From contig NZ_BAFQ01000295.1 in NCBI RefSeq assembly GCF_000308375.1, positions 1 through 64,000 of the forward strand: a stretch of DNA of 64,000 nucleotides, given 5' to 3'. The notes beneath the pieces were generated by a model, which was not told the DNA's origin, searched no databases, and saw only the letters and a program-made list of their open reading frames with translations. The number at the start of each line of letters is the position of its first letter. The stretch's first letter is position 1. This document shows positions 50,288 to 59,548 of the stretch, piece by piece. A program made the position numbers and the translations under genes. This DNA comes from Nocardia aobensis NBRC 100429 (GTDB lineage Bacteria; Actinomycetota; Actinomycetes; Mycobacteriales; Mycobacteriaceae).

Positions 50288-51100
50288 GTGGGTGTGCGTG
50301 AGAGAAACAACGTGGTAGTCGTCGGCTCGACGGCTGGGCCGACGGTGCTGCTCGCGCACGGATTCGGCTGTGACCAGAACATGTGGCGACTCGTCACCCC
50401 GATTCTGGCGCGGCGTTTTCGGGTGGTGCTTTTCGATCATGTCGGCTCGGGCCGCTCGGACGTCTCGGCGTGGTCGAGCGATCGGTACGGCGACCTGCAC
50501 GCCTATGCCGAGGACATCGTCGACATCTGTGCCGAGTTGGAGCTGCGGGACGTGGTGCTGGTCGGCCATTCGGTGGCGGCGACGATCGCGGTGCTGGCGG
50601 CGAATCGGTCGCCGGAGTGGTTCGCGAAGCTGGTGCTGGTGACGCCGTCACCGCGGTATATCGACGAGGGTGACTACCGTGGCGGATTCAGCCACGCCGA
50701 TATCGAGGAATTGCTCGACGCGCTCGAGGCCAACTATCTGGGCTGGTCGGCATCCATGGCCCCGGTGATCATGGGCAATCCGGACCGGCCCGAATTGGGC
50801 GCCGAGCTGACCGAGAGTTTCTGCCGCATGGATCCGGCGATCGCTCGGGTTTTCGCGCGCGCGACCTTTCTGTCCGACAATCGCGCCGACCTGCGGCAGG
50901 TGCGTGTGTCGACGCTGATCCTGGAAACCGCGCAGGATCCGATCGCCCCGCGCGAGGTCGGCCGATTCGTTCGCGACCAGATCGCGGGAAGTGAACTCGT
51001 CACCCTCGACGCCACCGGGCACTGCCCGCAGCTGAGCGCCCCCGAACTCACCGCCGCCGCCATCGAGGCGTTCGCCGAGCAGTCGACGATGAGCCGCTGA
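50288..51100 (+). CDS. rsbQ: RsbQ-like alpha/beta hydrolase
   Basis: A 270-residue hydrolase with the RsbQ hallmarks LLAHGFGCDQNMWR, VGHSVAATIA (Ser95), TAQDPIAP and GHCPQLSAP (catalytic His). In Bacillus, RsbQ supplies a small molecule needed by RsbP to activate the general stress sigma factor under energy stress. The start is GTG 50288; the stop overlaps the RsbP-like start (TGATG), a conserved rsbQ-rsbP arrangement. It sits directly after the hydrogenase operon, which suggests a link to energy limitation. Confidence 0.85.
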   Translation: MGVRERNNVVVVGSTAGPTVLLAHGFGCDQNMWRLVTPILARRFRVVLFDHVGSGRSDVSAWSSDRYGDLHAYAEDIVDICAELELRDVVLVGHSVAATIAVLAANRSPEWFAKLVLVTPSPRYIDEGDYRGGFSHADIEELLDALEANYLGWSASMAPVIMGNPDRPELGAELTESFCRMDPAIARVFARATFLSDNRADLRQVRVSTLILETAQDPIAPREVGRFVRDQIAGSELVTLDATGHCPQLSAPELTAAAIEAFAEQSTMSR

Positions 51101-52341
51101 TGATGTCCCCGCAGGGCGAGGCGGGCCATCGCGACAGCGAGCGGTCGCCGAATGCCGATCCCGCGTTCTCGGCGATGCTGGAAGACAGCGCCGAGGACCT
51201 CTACGCCCACGCACCCTGCGGCTACCTGTCCACCCTGATGGACGGCACGATCGCGAAAATCAACCACACGCTGGTTGGCTGGCTGGGCTACGAGCAGTCC
51301 GAGCTGGTCGGACGCCGCACCTTCACCGATCTTCTCGCGGTGGGCGCGCGCATCTACTACGAGACCCATATGGCGCCGATGCTGGCCATGCACGGCCAGG
51401 TCAACGGCCTGGCGCTGGATCTGCGGTGCGCCGACGGGACCAGGCTTCCGGTGCTGGTGACATCGGTGGTGAAATGCGGTTCCGACGGCACCGCACAACT
51501 GATCCGCACCACGATCTTCGATGCCCGCGAACGCCGCGCCTACGAGCAGGAACTTCTGCGCGCGCGCCAGGCCGCCGAACGGGAACGCGAACGGGCCCTC
51601 ACACTGGCCGCGACCCTGCAGCGCAGCCTGTTGCCGTCCGAACTGCCGGCGGTGCCGGGGATGCAGGTCGCCGCCTACTACCATCCGGCGTCCGTCGACG
51701 AGGTCGGCGGCGACTTCTACGACCTGTTTCCGCTCACGCCCGACACCTGGGGATTCTTCCTCGGCGACGTCTGCGGTAAGGGCGCCGACGCCGCGGTGGT
51801 GACGTCCTCGGCGCGGTACACGATGCGCGCCGCGGCGGTCTACGACCCGGACCCGCCTGCTGTGCTGGCACATCTCAACACGGTGCTGTGCCGCGAATTC
51901 CACACGGGCACACCACGTTTCTGCACCGTGGTCTACGGGTCCATGCGGCCGACCCCCACCGGCGCCACGCTCATCCTGGCCGCCGGCGGACATCCACCTC
52001 CGGTGGTGATCCGCGCGAACGGCACCACCGAGGTGATCGAGATGACGGGAGGCATGCTGGTCGGGGCACTTCCCGACGCCGTATTCGCCGCCCGAACAGT
52101 GCAACTCGTTCCCGGCGACACGGTGCTGCTCTACAGCGACGGCCTCACCGAGGCCCGTGTCCGCGGCCGCGAACGCCTCGGTGAGGAGCACCTCCGCGAG
52201 TTCATCGACACCCTCGGCCCGGTCACCGCGCCCGCGCTGGTCGCCGCGCTGACCGAGATGCTCGCCGGATTCGAGGGCGTCGACGACGACACCGCTCTGC
52301 TCGCGCTCGGCGTCCCGCCGACCGCGGATCGGTCGGCGTAG
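51100..52341 (+). CDS. rsbP: RsbP-like PAS-PP2C phosphatase
   Basis: A 413-residue protein: PAS domain (about 30-145, GYLSTLMDGTIAKINHTLVGWLGYEQSELVGR), a charged coiled coil (ERRAYEQELLRARQAAERERERAL, about 148-171), then a SpoIIE/PP2C domain with metal-binding Asp residues in EVGGDFYDLF, LGDVCGKG and LYSDGLTEA. It would dephosphorylate an anti-anti-sigma factor. No anti-sigma or sigma gene is adjacent. Paired with the RsbQ-like gene upstream, it forms an energy-stress sensor. Confidence 0.85.
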   Translation: MMSPQGEAGHRDSERSPNADPAFSAMLEDSAEDLYAHAPCGYLSTLMDGTIAKINHTLVGWLGYEQSELVGRRTFTDLLAVGARIYYETHMAPMLAMHGQVNGLALDLRCADGTRLPVLVTSVVKCGSDGTAQLIRTTIFDARERRAYEQELLRARQAAERERERALTLAATLQRSLLPSELPAVPGMQVAAYYHPASVDEVGGDFYDLFPLTPDTWGFFLGDVCGKGADAAVVTSSARYTMRAAAVYDPDPPAVLAHLNTVLCREFHTGTPRFCTVVYGSMRPTPTGATLILAAGGHPPPVVIRANGTTEVIEMTGGMLVGALPDAVFAARTVQLVPGDTVLLYSDGLTEARVRGRERLGEEHLREFIDTLGPVTAPALVAALTEMLAGFEGVDDDTALLALGVPPTADRSA

Positions 52342-52386
52342 ACGCGGTCCGTTGGCGCATAACGAGTTTCGGCGAAGCGGTCTCGG

Positions 52387-53244
52387 CTACTTACCGCTGA
52401 AGACCGGGAATTTGCCGGCGTCGCCGTAATCCCGGAACTGTTCCATGTTCCGCAACGTGTGCATGTCGTCGTCGGAGATCGTGAAGTCGACCTGAGCGTT
52501 GCTTCGCATATGTTCCGGATTCGCCGTTTTCGGCAGCGGGAGAGTGCCGAGCTGCAGCGTGTAGCGGATGCACAGCTGGGGCACGGTGGCCCCGTAGCGG
52601 TCCGCCATCGCGGCGACATCCTGGTTGTTCAGTATCTCCCCGTGTGCGATGGGGGAGTAGGCCTGCACGAGGATGTCCTTGCCCTCGCAGTAGGCGATGA
52701 GGTCGGCCGGGGTGTTTCCGACGTGGACGAGCAGTTGATTCACCTGTGGTGCGACGGTGCAGGCCGCGAGGATGTTGTCGAGGTCGTGCTGTTCGAAGTT
52801 GGAGACGCCGATGGAGCGGAGCTTGCCCGCCCGATACGCGTCTTCGAGCGCGCGCCACGCCTCCCGATTGCCGTCCGCGTAGTCTCCGCCGCGGAAATCG
52901 GCCCAGGGCTGCGGACTGTGGATCAGCATGAGGTCGATGTGGTCGAGCCCCATCGTGGCGAGGGAACCGTCGATGGCGGCGGCCGCGTCGGCGTAGTTCT
53001 TGATCTCCGCCGCCAGTTTGCTGGACACGAACAACTCGTCTCGCGCTACGCCGCTGGTGCGGACCCCTTCGCCCACGCCTCGTTCGTTCCCGTACGCCTG
53101 CGCGGTGTCGATATTGCGGTACCCGATGCCGACGGCATCGACCACCGCCCGCGCGGCCTTGTCGTCGTCGATGAACCAGGTACCCAAGCCCAGCTTGGGC
53201 GTGCGCACCCCGTTGGACAGCGTGTACGTCTCGTTCAGAACCAT
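52387..53244 (-). CDS. Aldo/keto reductase
   Basis: A 285-residue AKR barrel: KLGLGTWFIDDD, NIDTAQAYGNE (catalytic Asp and Tyr), SSKL (Lys), LMLIHSPQPW (His), and IGVSNFEQHDL. It reduces carbonyls with NADPH. The start is ATG 53244. The 202-bp divergent gap to the double acyl-CoA dehydrogenase contains no striking repeat. Confidence 0.9.
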   Translation of the reverse strand: MVLNETYTLSNGVRTPKLGLGTWFIDDDKAARAVVDAVGIGYRNIDTAQAYGNERGVGEGVRTSGVARDELFVSSKLAAEIKNYADAAAAIDGSLATMGLDHIDLMLIHSPQPWADFRGGDYADGNREAWRALEDAYRAGKLRSIGVSNFEQHDLDNILAACTVAPQVNQLLVHVGNTPADLIAYCEGKDILVQAYSPIAHGEILNNQDVAAMADRYGATVPQLCIRYTLQLGTLPLPKTANPEHMRSNAQVDFTISDDDMHTLRNMEQFRDYGDAGKFPVFSGK

Positions 53245-53446
53245 CGATGTCCACTCCTTCGGTCGTCGAATCGTCTGCGGGATCGACTACCCACTGCAGC
53301 CCGGCTGTACCGGCAACGAGATCGACTACTCCCACTCAGGGCGGCACGCCGTCGCGGTGAACGGCTCCGCGATTCGATGCAACCTGTTCTAATCGGGGTG
53401 TCCGGGCGGCAACCCGGACCGTATCGACGCCGAGCGGAGTGAGATC

Positions 53447-55648
53447 GTGCCCCTAGCTCTGACCGCGGATCAGGCGGCGCTGGCGCAGGCCGTCAGCGGA
53501 TTCGCCGACCGCCACCACACGCGTGAGTACACCCGTAAGCACACCGATCGGCTCGCCGCCGGCGAACTGCCCACCTTCTGGGCGGACCTGGTCGCGCTGG
53601 GACTGCCCGGTGTGCATCTGCCGGACGAGGTGGGCGGGCAGGGCGGAACGCTCGACGAGATGGCGGTGGTGCTCGCCGAATCCGGGCGGGCGCTGCTACC
53701 CGGCCCGCTACTGCCTTCGGTGATCACGAGCGCCATCGTCGCGTCCGCGGAAACCGTTGCGTCGGTGCGTGATATGTTGCGGCGTTTCGCCGAGGGCGGG
53801 ACCGGCGCGACGGTGGACGCGGGTCACGGGGTGCGGTTCGCCGATGGCGGCTCGAGCGGTGAGACCGGCCCGGTGCTGGGCGCCGCCGCGGCCGATGTGC
53901 TGCTGGTGGCCGCGGCCGACGGCGACCGCACTCGCTGGTTCCTGGTGGAACGTGACGCCCAGGGTGTGCAGATCGAGGCGTGTGCCGGATCGGATCTGGG
54001 CCGTGACCTCGCCGTCGTCCGTTTGCGCGAGGTCGCCGGAATCGAGCTCACCGGCATCGACACCGGCTATGCCGAGGCGGTCGCCACCGCGTTCCTGGCC
54101 GCCGAAGCCGCCGGGGTGATCCGCTGGTGTTCGGACACGGCCACCGAATACATCAAGGCCCGCAAGCAGTTCGGCCGTCCCGTCGGTTCCTTTCAGGCCG
54201 TGCAGCACCGCGCCGCGCAACTGCTGATCACCAGTGAGCTCGCCACCTCGGCGGCCTGGGACGCGGTGCGCGGTCTCGCCGACGAACCGGCCCAGCGCAC
54301 GCACGCCGCGGCCGGTGCCGCGCTCACCACCCTCGGCACTGCCGTGCACGCGGCCGTGGAATGTCTGTGCCTGCACGGCGCGACCGGTTTCACCTGGGAG
54401 CACGATCTGCACCTGTACTGGCGGCGGGCCATGTCCCTGGCCGGGCTCGGCGGCTCCGCGGAGAGCTGGGAACGCAGGCTCGGCGAGGTGGCGCTCGGTG
54501 GTCCGCGCACGTTCGCGGTACCGCTGCCGGAAACCGATTCCTCGTTCCGCACATGGGTGTCGGATATTCTGGATCGTGCTGCCGCCCTGGACAACCCGAC
54601 TCCCGGCAAGATCGGTGACCACGACGCCACCAATACCGGTCCTCGCCGCACGCTGCTCGCCGATTCCGGCCTGGTGTCGCCGCCGATGCCGAAACCGTGG
54701 GGGATCGAGGCGGGCCCGCTGGAACAGCTGATCCTGCAGGACGAATACGACCGGCACGGAATCACGCAGCCCTCCATGGGCATCGGCCAGTGGGTGGTGC
54801 CGATCGTGCTGCAGCGCGGCACCCCCGAACAGCTCGCCCGACTGGCCGCGCCGGCACTGCGCGGCGAACAGATCTGGTGTCAGCTGATGAGCGAACCGGA
54901 AGCGGGTTCGGATGTGGCGTCGCTGAGCCTGCGCGCCACCAAGGACGGCGACGGCTGGCGGCTCAACGGCCAGAAGATCTGGACCACGCTGGCGCATCGC
55001 TGCGACTGGGGACTGCTCCTGGCGCGCACCGATCCCGAGGCCGAACGCCATCGTGGCCTGACCATGTTCCTGGTCGATATGCACGGTGCGGGTGTGACGG
55101 TCCGCCCGATCACCCAATCCAGCGGTCAGGCCGAATTCAACGAGGTGTTCTTCGACGACGCCTTCGTTCCCGACGACATGGTGCTCGGCGAGGTCGGGCA
55201 GGGCTGGGCGCTGACGCTGGAAACCCTTGCCCAGGAACGGCTTTTCATCGGCGGCGTCCGCGACCCGGGACACAACTCCCGCATCGTCGGCATCATCGAA
55301 CGTGCGGAGTACGCGGGCAGCCGTGAGAATGCCCTGCGCGTGCTGGGCCGGATCAGTGCGCGCGGAGCCGCCATCTCGGCGATGAATCTGCGCGAGACCA
55401 TTCGGCGCCTCGGCGGTCACGGGATCGGCCCGGCCACCAGTATGTCGAAGGCCGCGGCCTCGATGCTGCACACCGACGCCGCGGCCGCCGCTCTGGAACT
55501 CATCGGTCCCGCCGCGGCGTTGAACGAGAAGGACTGCGAGGTCGTCCTGCACGAACTCGACATCCCGAGCTGGGTGATCGGTGGCGGGACACTGGAAATC
55601 CAGCTCAACACGATCGCCACCCTGGTCATGGGGTTGCCTCGGAAGTAG
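53447..55648 (+). CDS. Fused tandem acyl-CoA dehydrogenase
   Basis: A 733-residue protein carrying two acyl-CoA dehydrogenase modules. Module 1 (about 1-350): GLPGVHLPDEVGGQGGTLDE, KQFGRPVGSFQAVQHR, LHGATGFTWEHDLHLYWRR. Module 2 (about 385-733): GQWVVPIVLQRGTPEQLARLAAPALRGE, CQLMSEPEAGSDVASLSLRATKDGDGWRLNGQKIWTT, and the C-terminal IGGGTLEIQLNTIATLVMGLPRK. This resembles the two-chain steroid-type FadE heteromers fused into one. The start is GTG 53447 with GGAGTGAG upstream. It converges on the P450 gene with 11 bp between them. Confidence 0.85.
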   Translation: MPLALTADQAALAQAVSGFADRHHTREYTRKHTDRLAAGELPTFWADLVALGLPGVHLPDEVGGQGGTLDEMAVVLAESGRALLPGPLLPSVITSAIVASAETVASVRDMLRRFAEGGTGATVDAGHGVRFADGGSSGETGPVLGAAAADVLLVAAADGDRTRWFLVERDAQGVQIEACAGSDLGRDLAVVRLREVAGIELTGIDTGYAEAVATAFLAAEAAGVIRWCSDTATEYIKARKQFGRPVGSFQAVQHRAAQLLITSELATSAAWDAVRGLADEPAQRTHAAAGAALTTLGTAVHAAVECLCLHGATGFTWEHDLHLYWRRAMSLAGLGGSAESWERRLGEVALGGPRTFAVPLPETDSSFRTWVSDILDRAAALDNPTPGKIGDHDATNTGPRRTLLADSGLVSPPMPKPWGIEAGPLEQLILQDEYDRHGITQPSMGIGQWVVPIVLQRGTPEQLARLAAPALRGEQIWCQLMSEPEAGSDVASLSLRATKDGDGWRLNGQKIWTTLAHRCDWGLLLARTDPEAERHRGLTMFLVDMHGAGVTVRPITQSSGQAEFNEVFFDDAFVPDDMVLGEVGQGWALTLETLAQERLFIGGVRDPGHNSRIVGIIERAEYAGSRENALRVLGRISARGAAISAMNLRETIRRLGGHGIGPATSMSKAAASMLHTDAAAAALELIGPAAALNEKDCEVVLHELDIPSWVIGGGTLEIQLNTIATLVMGLPRK

Positions 55649-55659
55649 GGGGAGCGCAC

Positions 55660-57003
55660 TCAGTTACGGACGAAGGTGATGGGCAGGCCGTCCTTGGGAT
55701 AGGGCAGGGAGTGATAGTCCAGGGGTGGGACGTAGGCGGGGTCCACCCGCCAGTGGTAGTCGCGCAGCAGGCGGTGCATGATCGACTTCACTTCCACTCC
55801 GCCGAAATGCATGCCGATGCATTTGTGCGCGCCCCCTCCGAAGGGCTCCCACGCGAAGCGATGCGATTTGTCCTCGCGGCGTTCGGGGCCGAAGCGGTCG
55901 GGATCGAAGGTGTGCGGGTCGGTCCAGTACTGCGGCATCAGGTGGGTGAACTGGATTCCGATGACGACATCGGTGCCCGCCGGAATCCGAACCCCTTGGA
56001 TCACAGTGTCTTTCACCGCGTAGCGGACCAGGACCGGGACCGGGGCGCGCAGTCGCAGCGCCTCGCGCATCACCAGATCGATGGACTCCAGCCGCTCGAG
56101 TTCGGCCATCGATGGTGCGGGCCCCAGCGCCGATGCCTCACTGCGGCACCGTTGCTGCCATTCCGGATGCTGTCCCAGATACTGCAGGATCGTGGAGGTG
56201 GTGATGGTGGAGGTGTCGTGGGCGGCCATCATCAGGAAGATCATGTGGTTGACCACATCGTCGTCGCTGAAGCGGGCGCCGTCCTCGTCCTCGATGTGGC
56301 ACAGCACCGAGAAGATGTCGTCGCTCTGTTCGGCGCGTTTCGCGGGCAGATAGTGGCGCAGAAAATCCTCGAGCACCTTTCGGCCGCGGTAGGCCTTGCC
56401 CCAGCGGGTGAACGGCACATTGCCGCGCACGATTCCGGCCGCGGCCTGCACGCACGCGATGAACGCCTGGTTGATCCGGTCCATCTCGGCCGGTGTGGTG
56501 TCCGCGGCGCCGCCCATGAACAGATCGGCGGCGATATCGAGGGTGAGTTGCTTGAGTTTCCAATAGGCGGGGAAGGATTCGCTCTCGTCCCAGTGCGCGA
56601 CACCCTGTTCGATCGCCGGATGCAGTCGCTCGGTATAGGCCTGCAGGCGGGGACGGGTGAACGCCTGCTGCATGATCCGCCGATGCCGCTTGTGCTCGTC
56701 GAAGTCGATGAGCATGAGTCCGCCGTGGAAGAACGGGCCGACCAGCCGCGACCAGGCGGGCTCGTTGGCCAGCGCCCCGTCCTTGTTCAGCAGCGCTTCC
56801 CCGCAGGCGTCGGGACCGAGCAGCAGAGCCGCGGTCCGGCCGAGGGAATACATCGGGGCGACGGGCCCGTAGTGATCCCATTCCCGCTGGAACAGTGCCA
56901 GCGGGTCCTGTGCGTATTGCAGCAGTTGCCCGAGCACCGGGTAGCCGCGATCCTCGCGCCGCTGGGTCGGGAGAGGCCTGGTCTCCAGGGCGTCAGCCGT
57001 CAT
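55660..57003 (-). CDS. Cytochrome P450
   Basis: A 447-residue P450: I-helix MMAAHDTST, K-helix MREALRLR, and haem loop FGGGAHKCIGMHF with the axial Cys. HKRHRRIMQQAF is a typical C-helix motif. The larger size and sequence resemble CYP families common in mycobacteria that act on lipids or steroids. ATG 57003 has GAGGTG 5 nt upstream; the frame opens to 57033. No redox partner is adjacent. A TetR gene is divergent. Confidence 0.85.
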   Translation of the reverse strand: MTADALETRPLPTQRREDRGYPVLGQLLQYAQDPLALFQREWDHYGPVAPMYSLGRTAALLLGPDACGEALLNKDGALANEPAWSRLVGPFFHGGLMLIDFDEHKRHRRIMQQAFTRPRLQAYTERLHPAIEQGVAHWDESESFPAYWKLKQLTLDIAADLFMGGAADTTPAEMDRINQAFIACVQAAAGIVRGNVPFTRWGKAYRGRKVLEDFLRHYLPAKRAEQSDDIFSVLCHIEDEDGARFSDDDVVNHMIFLMMAAHDTSTITTSTILQYLGQHPEWQQRCRSEASALGPAPSMAELERLESIDLVMREALRLRAPVPVLVRYAVKDTVIQGVRIPAGTDVVIGIQFTHLMPQYWTDPHTFDPDRFGPERREDKSHRFAWEPFGGGAHKCIGMHFGGVEVKSIMHRLLRDYHWRVDPAYVPPLDYHSLPYPKDGLPITFVRN

Positions 57004-57017
57004 CGCACACCTCGTCT

Positions 57018-57040
57018 CTGTGATGCCGCTCACGTCACAG
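57018..57040. promoter_or_regulatory. CTGTGA-N11-TCACAG inverted repeat
   Basis: Arms CTGTGA (57018-57023) and TCACAG (57035-57040) lie in the 99-bp gap between the P450 and the divergent TetR gene. A possible operator of that TetR; the spacer is too long for a CRP/GlxR site. Confidence 0.35.
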
Positions 57041-57102
57041 CCTGATTCAGGAAGGGCGTCCTGTCAACCTTGATCGCGAAGTCGCTGTGGCATGCTGGGG
57101 CC

Positions 57103-57714
57103 ATGGCCGTGCAATCAGGGGTCTACCGCGGAGCGACCGCCGCCGAACGGGCCACCGAACGCCGGTCGCGCCTGCTGGACGCGGGTCTCACGGTGTGGGC
57201 CGACGCGGGAACCCGGACGACGATGACCGCGGTCTGCGCCGAAGCCGGACTCAGTGAGCGCTACTTCTACGAGAGTTTCACCGGACTCGACGCCCTGCTC
57301 GAAGCCGTCCTGAACCAGATCGCCGTCGAAATCGAGGACAACAGCCGCAGCGCCGCCGAGGCCGCCGGAGACGATCCGGAAGCGCGTATGCGGGCATCGA
57401 TCGGCGCGTTCGTGCGGCTGCTGGTCGAGGATCCGCGCAAGGGCCGGGTCGCGATCGTCGAATCGGTGGCGTTTCCCCATTTGCGCAGGCGCCGTACCGA
57501 ATTGCTGCGGCACCTGGCGCACGAGTCGGCCCTCGAAGTACGAACGTGGCTCGGCGATTCCGGCCGCAGCCGGGCCGCCGACGAAACCTCCGGTCTGCTG
57601 TTCATCGGCGGCATGGCCGAACTGGTCACCGCCTGGCTCGACGGCGCCATCGAGGTGAGCGCCGAGGAGATGGTCGAGGCCGCGTGCCGGGCCCTGCGCG
57701 GTCTCTATCGCTGA
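57103..57714 (+). CDS. TetR/AcrR family regulator
   Basis: A 203-residue regulator with an N-terminal HTH (DAGTRTTMTAVCAEAGLSERYFYESFTGLDALLEAV, about residues 35-70). It probably controls the divergent P450. ATG 57103 is preferred because MAVQSGVYRGATAAERATERRSRLLDAG is a typical TetR N-terminus; the frame opens to 57070. Its 3' end overlaps the convergent TetR gene by 10 bp. Confidence 0.85.
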   Translation: MAVQSGVYRGATAAERATERRSRLLDAGLTVWADAGTRTTMTAVCAEAGLSERYFYESFTGLDALLEAVLNQIAVEIEDNSRSAAEAAGDDPEARMRASIGAFVRLLVEDPRKGRVAIVESVAFPHLRRRRTELLRHLAHESALEVRTWLGDSGRSRAADETSGLLFIGGMAELVTAWLDGAIEVSAEEMVEAACRALRGLYR

Positions 57715-58289
57715 ATGCCGGTGGTGAGGATGGTCGCGAGTTCACGGTAGGCGTCGGCGTCGTCGAGGCCGGTTTCGGTGCGGACGCCACCCTGCTGGAT
57801 GCGCACCATCATGGTCGCGGCGAGGTCCGCGGCGAAAGCGGCGTGGACTTCCCGGAATTCGCCGGCCGCGACGCCGTCGTCGACGAGTTCGCGGACTCGT
57901 CTCGCGGCGAGGCGGGTGTTCTGCTCGTACACCTCTCGGGCCGGTGCGAAGGCATCCAGGTCGGTCATGAACTGCTGGGATGCGGCGCCGAGGACGGTTC
58001 CGACGGCCGACAGGTAGGCGATGATGCGTGCGCGGGCTCCGGTGGTGGTGGCGATGCGCTGCTCGACATCGTCGGTGGCGCGCCGGAAGAAGTGCACGGT
58101 GGCGGCGCGGACCAGTTGTTCTTTACTGCCGGCCAGTGTGTAGAGCGTGCTTTTGGAACACCGCAGCCGCGAGGCGATCTCGTCGAGGGTCAGATGCGCG
58201 AAGCCCTCGGTCAGGAAGAGGTCGACCAGCGCGTCGAACAGTTCGGTACGCCGCCGGGTGCCGAAACCGCCACGAGTCGTCTGCGTCAT
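57705..58289 (-). CDS. TetR/AcrR family regulator
   Basis: A 194-residue regulator: RRTELFDALVDLFLTEGFAHLTLDEIASRLRCSKSTLYTLAGSKEQLV (HTH, about residues 12-60). The start is ATG 58289; the frame continues to 58715 through the neighbouring gene and is rejected. It is divergent from an acyl-CoA dehydrogenase, and the gap carries four AGTACT palindromes, which are the likely operators. Confidence 0.85.
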   Translation of the reverse strand: MTQTTRGGFGTRRRTELFDALVDLFLTEGFAHLTLDEIASRLRCSKSTLYTLAGSKEQLVRAATVHFFRRATDDVEQRIATTTGARARIIAYLSAVGTVLGAASQQFMTDLDAFAPAREVYEQNTRLAARRVRELVDDGVAAGEFREVHAAFAADLAATMMVRIQQGGVRTETGLDDADAYRELATILTTGIQR

Positions 58290-58297
58290 GCCTGAAT

Positions 58298-58360
58298 AGT
58301 ACTCAAGAGAGTCTTGCAGTACTGCCCGCCGGACAGTACTCTGGCCGATAACCGAGTACT
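58298..58360. promoter_or_regulatory. AGTACT array, probable TetR operators
   Basis: AGTACT at 58298, 58318, 58335 and 58355 (starts), spaced 20, 17 and 20 bp. The first pair encloses CAAGA-GAG-TCTTG, giving a nested inverted repeat. It lies between the TetR and acyl-CoA dehydrogenase genes. Confidence 0.6.
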
Positions 58361-58388
58361 GCCATCCGTGGCCGAGAGGGAGGATGTC

Positions 58389-59528
58389 GTGGCTGTCGAT
58401 CGATTGCTGCCCACCGACGAGGCGCACGAACTGATCCAGCTCACCCGTGACATCGCGGACAAGGCGCTCGCGCCGATCGTCGATGAGCACGAGCGGTCGG
58501 AGTCGTATCCGAGCGGTGTATTCGCCACGCTCGGCGAGGCGGGGTTGCTGAGTCTGCCGTATCCGCAGGAGTGGGGCGGTGGCGGTCAGCCCTACGAGGT
58601 GTATCTGCAGGTGCTCGAGGAGATCGCGGCGCGGTGGGCGGCGGTCGCGGTCGCGGTGAGCGTGCACAGCCTCGCGTGTCATCCGCTGATGGCGTTCGGG
58701 ACCGAGGAACAGCAACGTCGATGGCTACCGGAGATGCTGGGCGGCACGACAATCGGCGCCTACAGCCTGTCCGAGCCGCAAGCCGGATCCGATGCCGCGG
58801 CGGTGGCGTGCAAGGCCGCGCCCGCCGACGGCGGGTATCGGCTCAACGGCACCAAGGCGTGGATCACCCACGGTGGTGTCGCGGATTTCTACAACGTCTT
58901 CGCGCGGACCGGTGAAGGGTCGCGCGGGATTTCGTGCTTCCTGGTACCGAAGGACCTCGAGGGCCTGAGTTTCGGCAAGCCCGAGGAGAAGATGGGCCTG
59001 CACGCGGTGCCGACGACCACCGCGCATTACGACGATGCGTACCTGCCCGCGGAGCGGCGGATCGGCGCCGAGGGGCAAGGTCTGCAGATCGCTTTGAGCG
59101 CATTGGATTCCGGGCGCCTGGGGATCGCCGCGGTGGCGACGGGTCTGGCGCAGGCCGCCCTCGACGAGGCGGTCGGTTATGCGAAGGAGCGCAGCGCCTT
59201 CGGTAAGAAGATCATCGATCATCAGGGCCTCGGTTTCCTGCTCGCCGATATGGCCGCCGCCGTCGACTCTGCCCGGGCCACCTATCTCGACGCCGCGCGG
59301 CGTCGCGATGCCGGCTTGCCCTATTCGCGGCAGGCCTCGGTCGCCAAGCTGGTGGCCACCGATGCCGCGATGAAGGTGACCACCGATGCGGTGCAGGTCT
59401 TCGGAGGCTACGGCTACACCCGGGACTTCCGCGTCGAGCGGTACATGCGGGAAGCCAAGATCACCCAGATCTTCGAGGGCACCAACCAGATTCAGCGTCT
59501 GGTCATCAGCCGCTCACTCGCGAAGTAG
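58389..59528 (+). CDS. Acyl-CoA dehydrogenase
   Basis: A 379-residue enzyme of standard family length: GLLSLPYPQEWGGGGQPYE, IGAYSLSEPQAGSDAAAVACKA (FAD/substrate loop), KERSAFGKKIIDHQGLGFLLADM, FGGYGYTRDFRVERYMREAKITQIFEGTNQIQR with the catalytic Glu in IFEGT. It oxidises short- or medium-chain acyl-CoA esters. GTG 58389, after GGGAGG, is preferred to the longer frame from 58314. Probably repressed by the divergent TetR. Confidence 0.9.
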   Translation: MAVDRLLPTDEAHELIQLTRDIADKALAPIVDEHERSESYPSGVFATLGEAGLLSLPYPQEWGGGGQPYEVYLQVLEEIAARWAAVAVAVSVHSLACHPLMAFGTEEQQRRWLPEMLGGTTIGAYSLSEPQAGSDAAAVACKAAPADGGYRLNGTKAWITHGGVADFYNVFARTGEGSRGISCFLVPKDLEGLSFGKPEEKMGLHAVPTTTAHYDDAYLPAERRIGAEGQGLQIALSALDSGRLGIAAVATGLAQAALDEAVGYAKERSAFGKKIIDHQGLGFLLADMAAAVDSARATYLDAARRRDAGLPYSRQASVAKLVATDAAMKVTTDAVQVFGGYGYTRDFRVERYMREAKITQIFEGTNQIQRLVISRSLAK

Positions 59529-59548
59529 CCGCCACGGACCCGGTCGGC

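Noticed and set aside
57018-57040. CRP/GlxR binding site
   Set aside because: The half-sites are TGTGA and TCACA, but the spacer is 11 instead of 6 bp.
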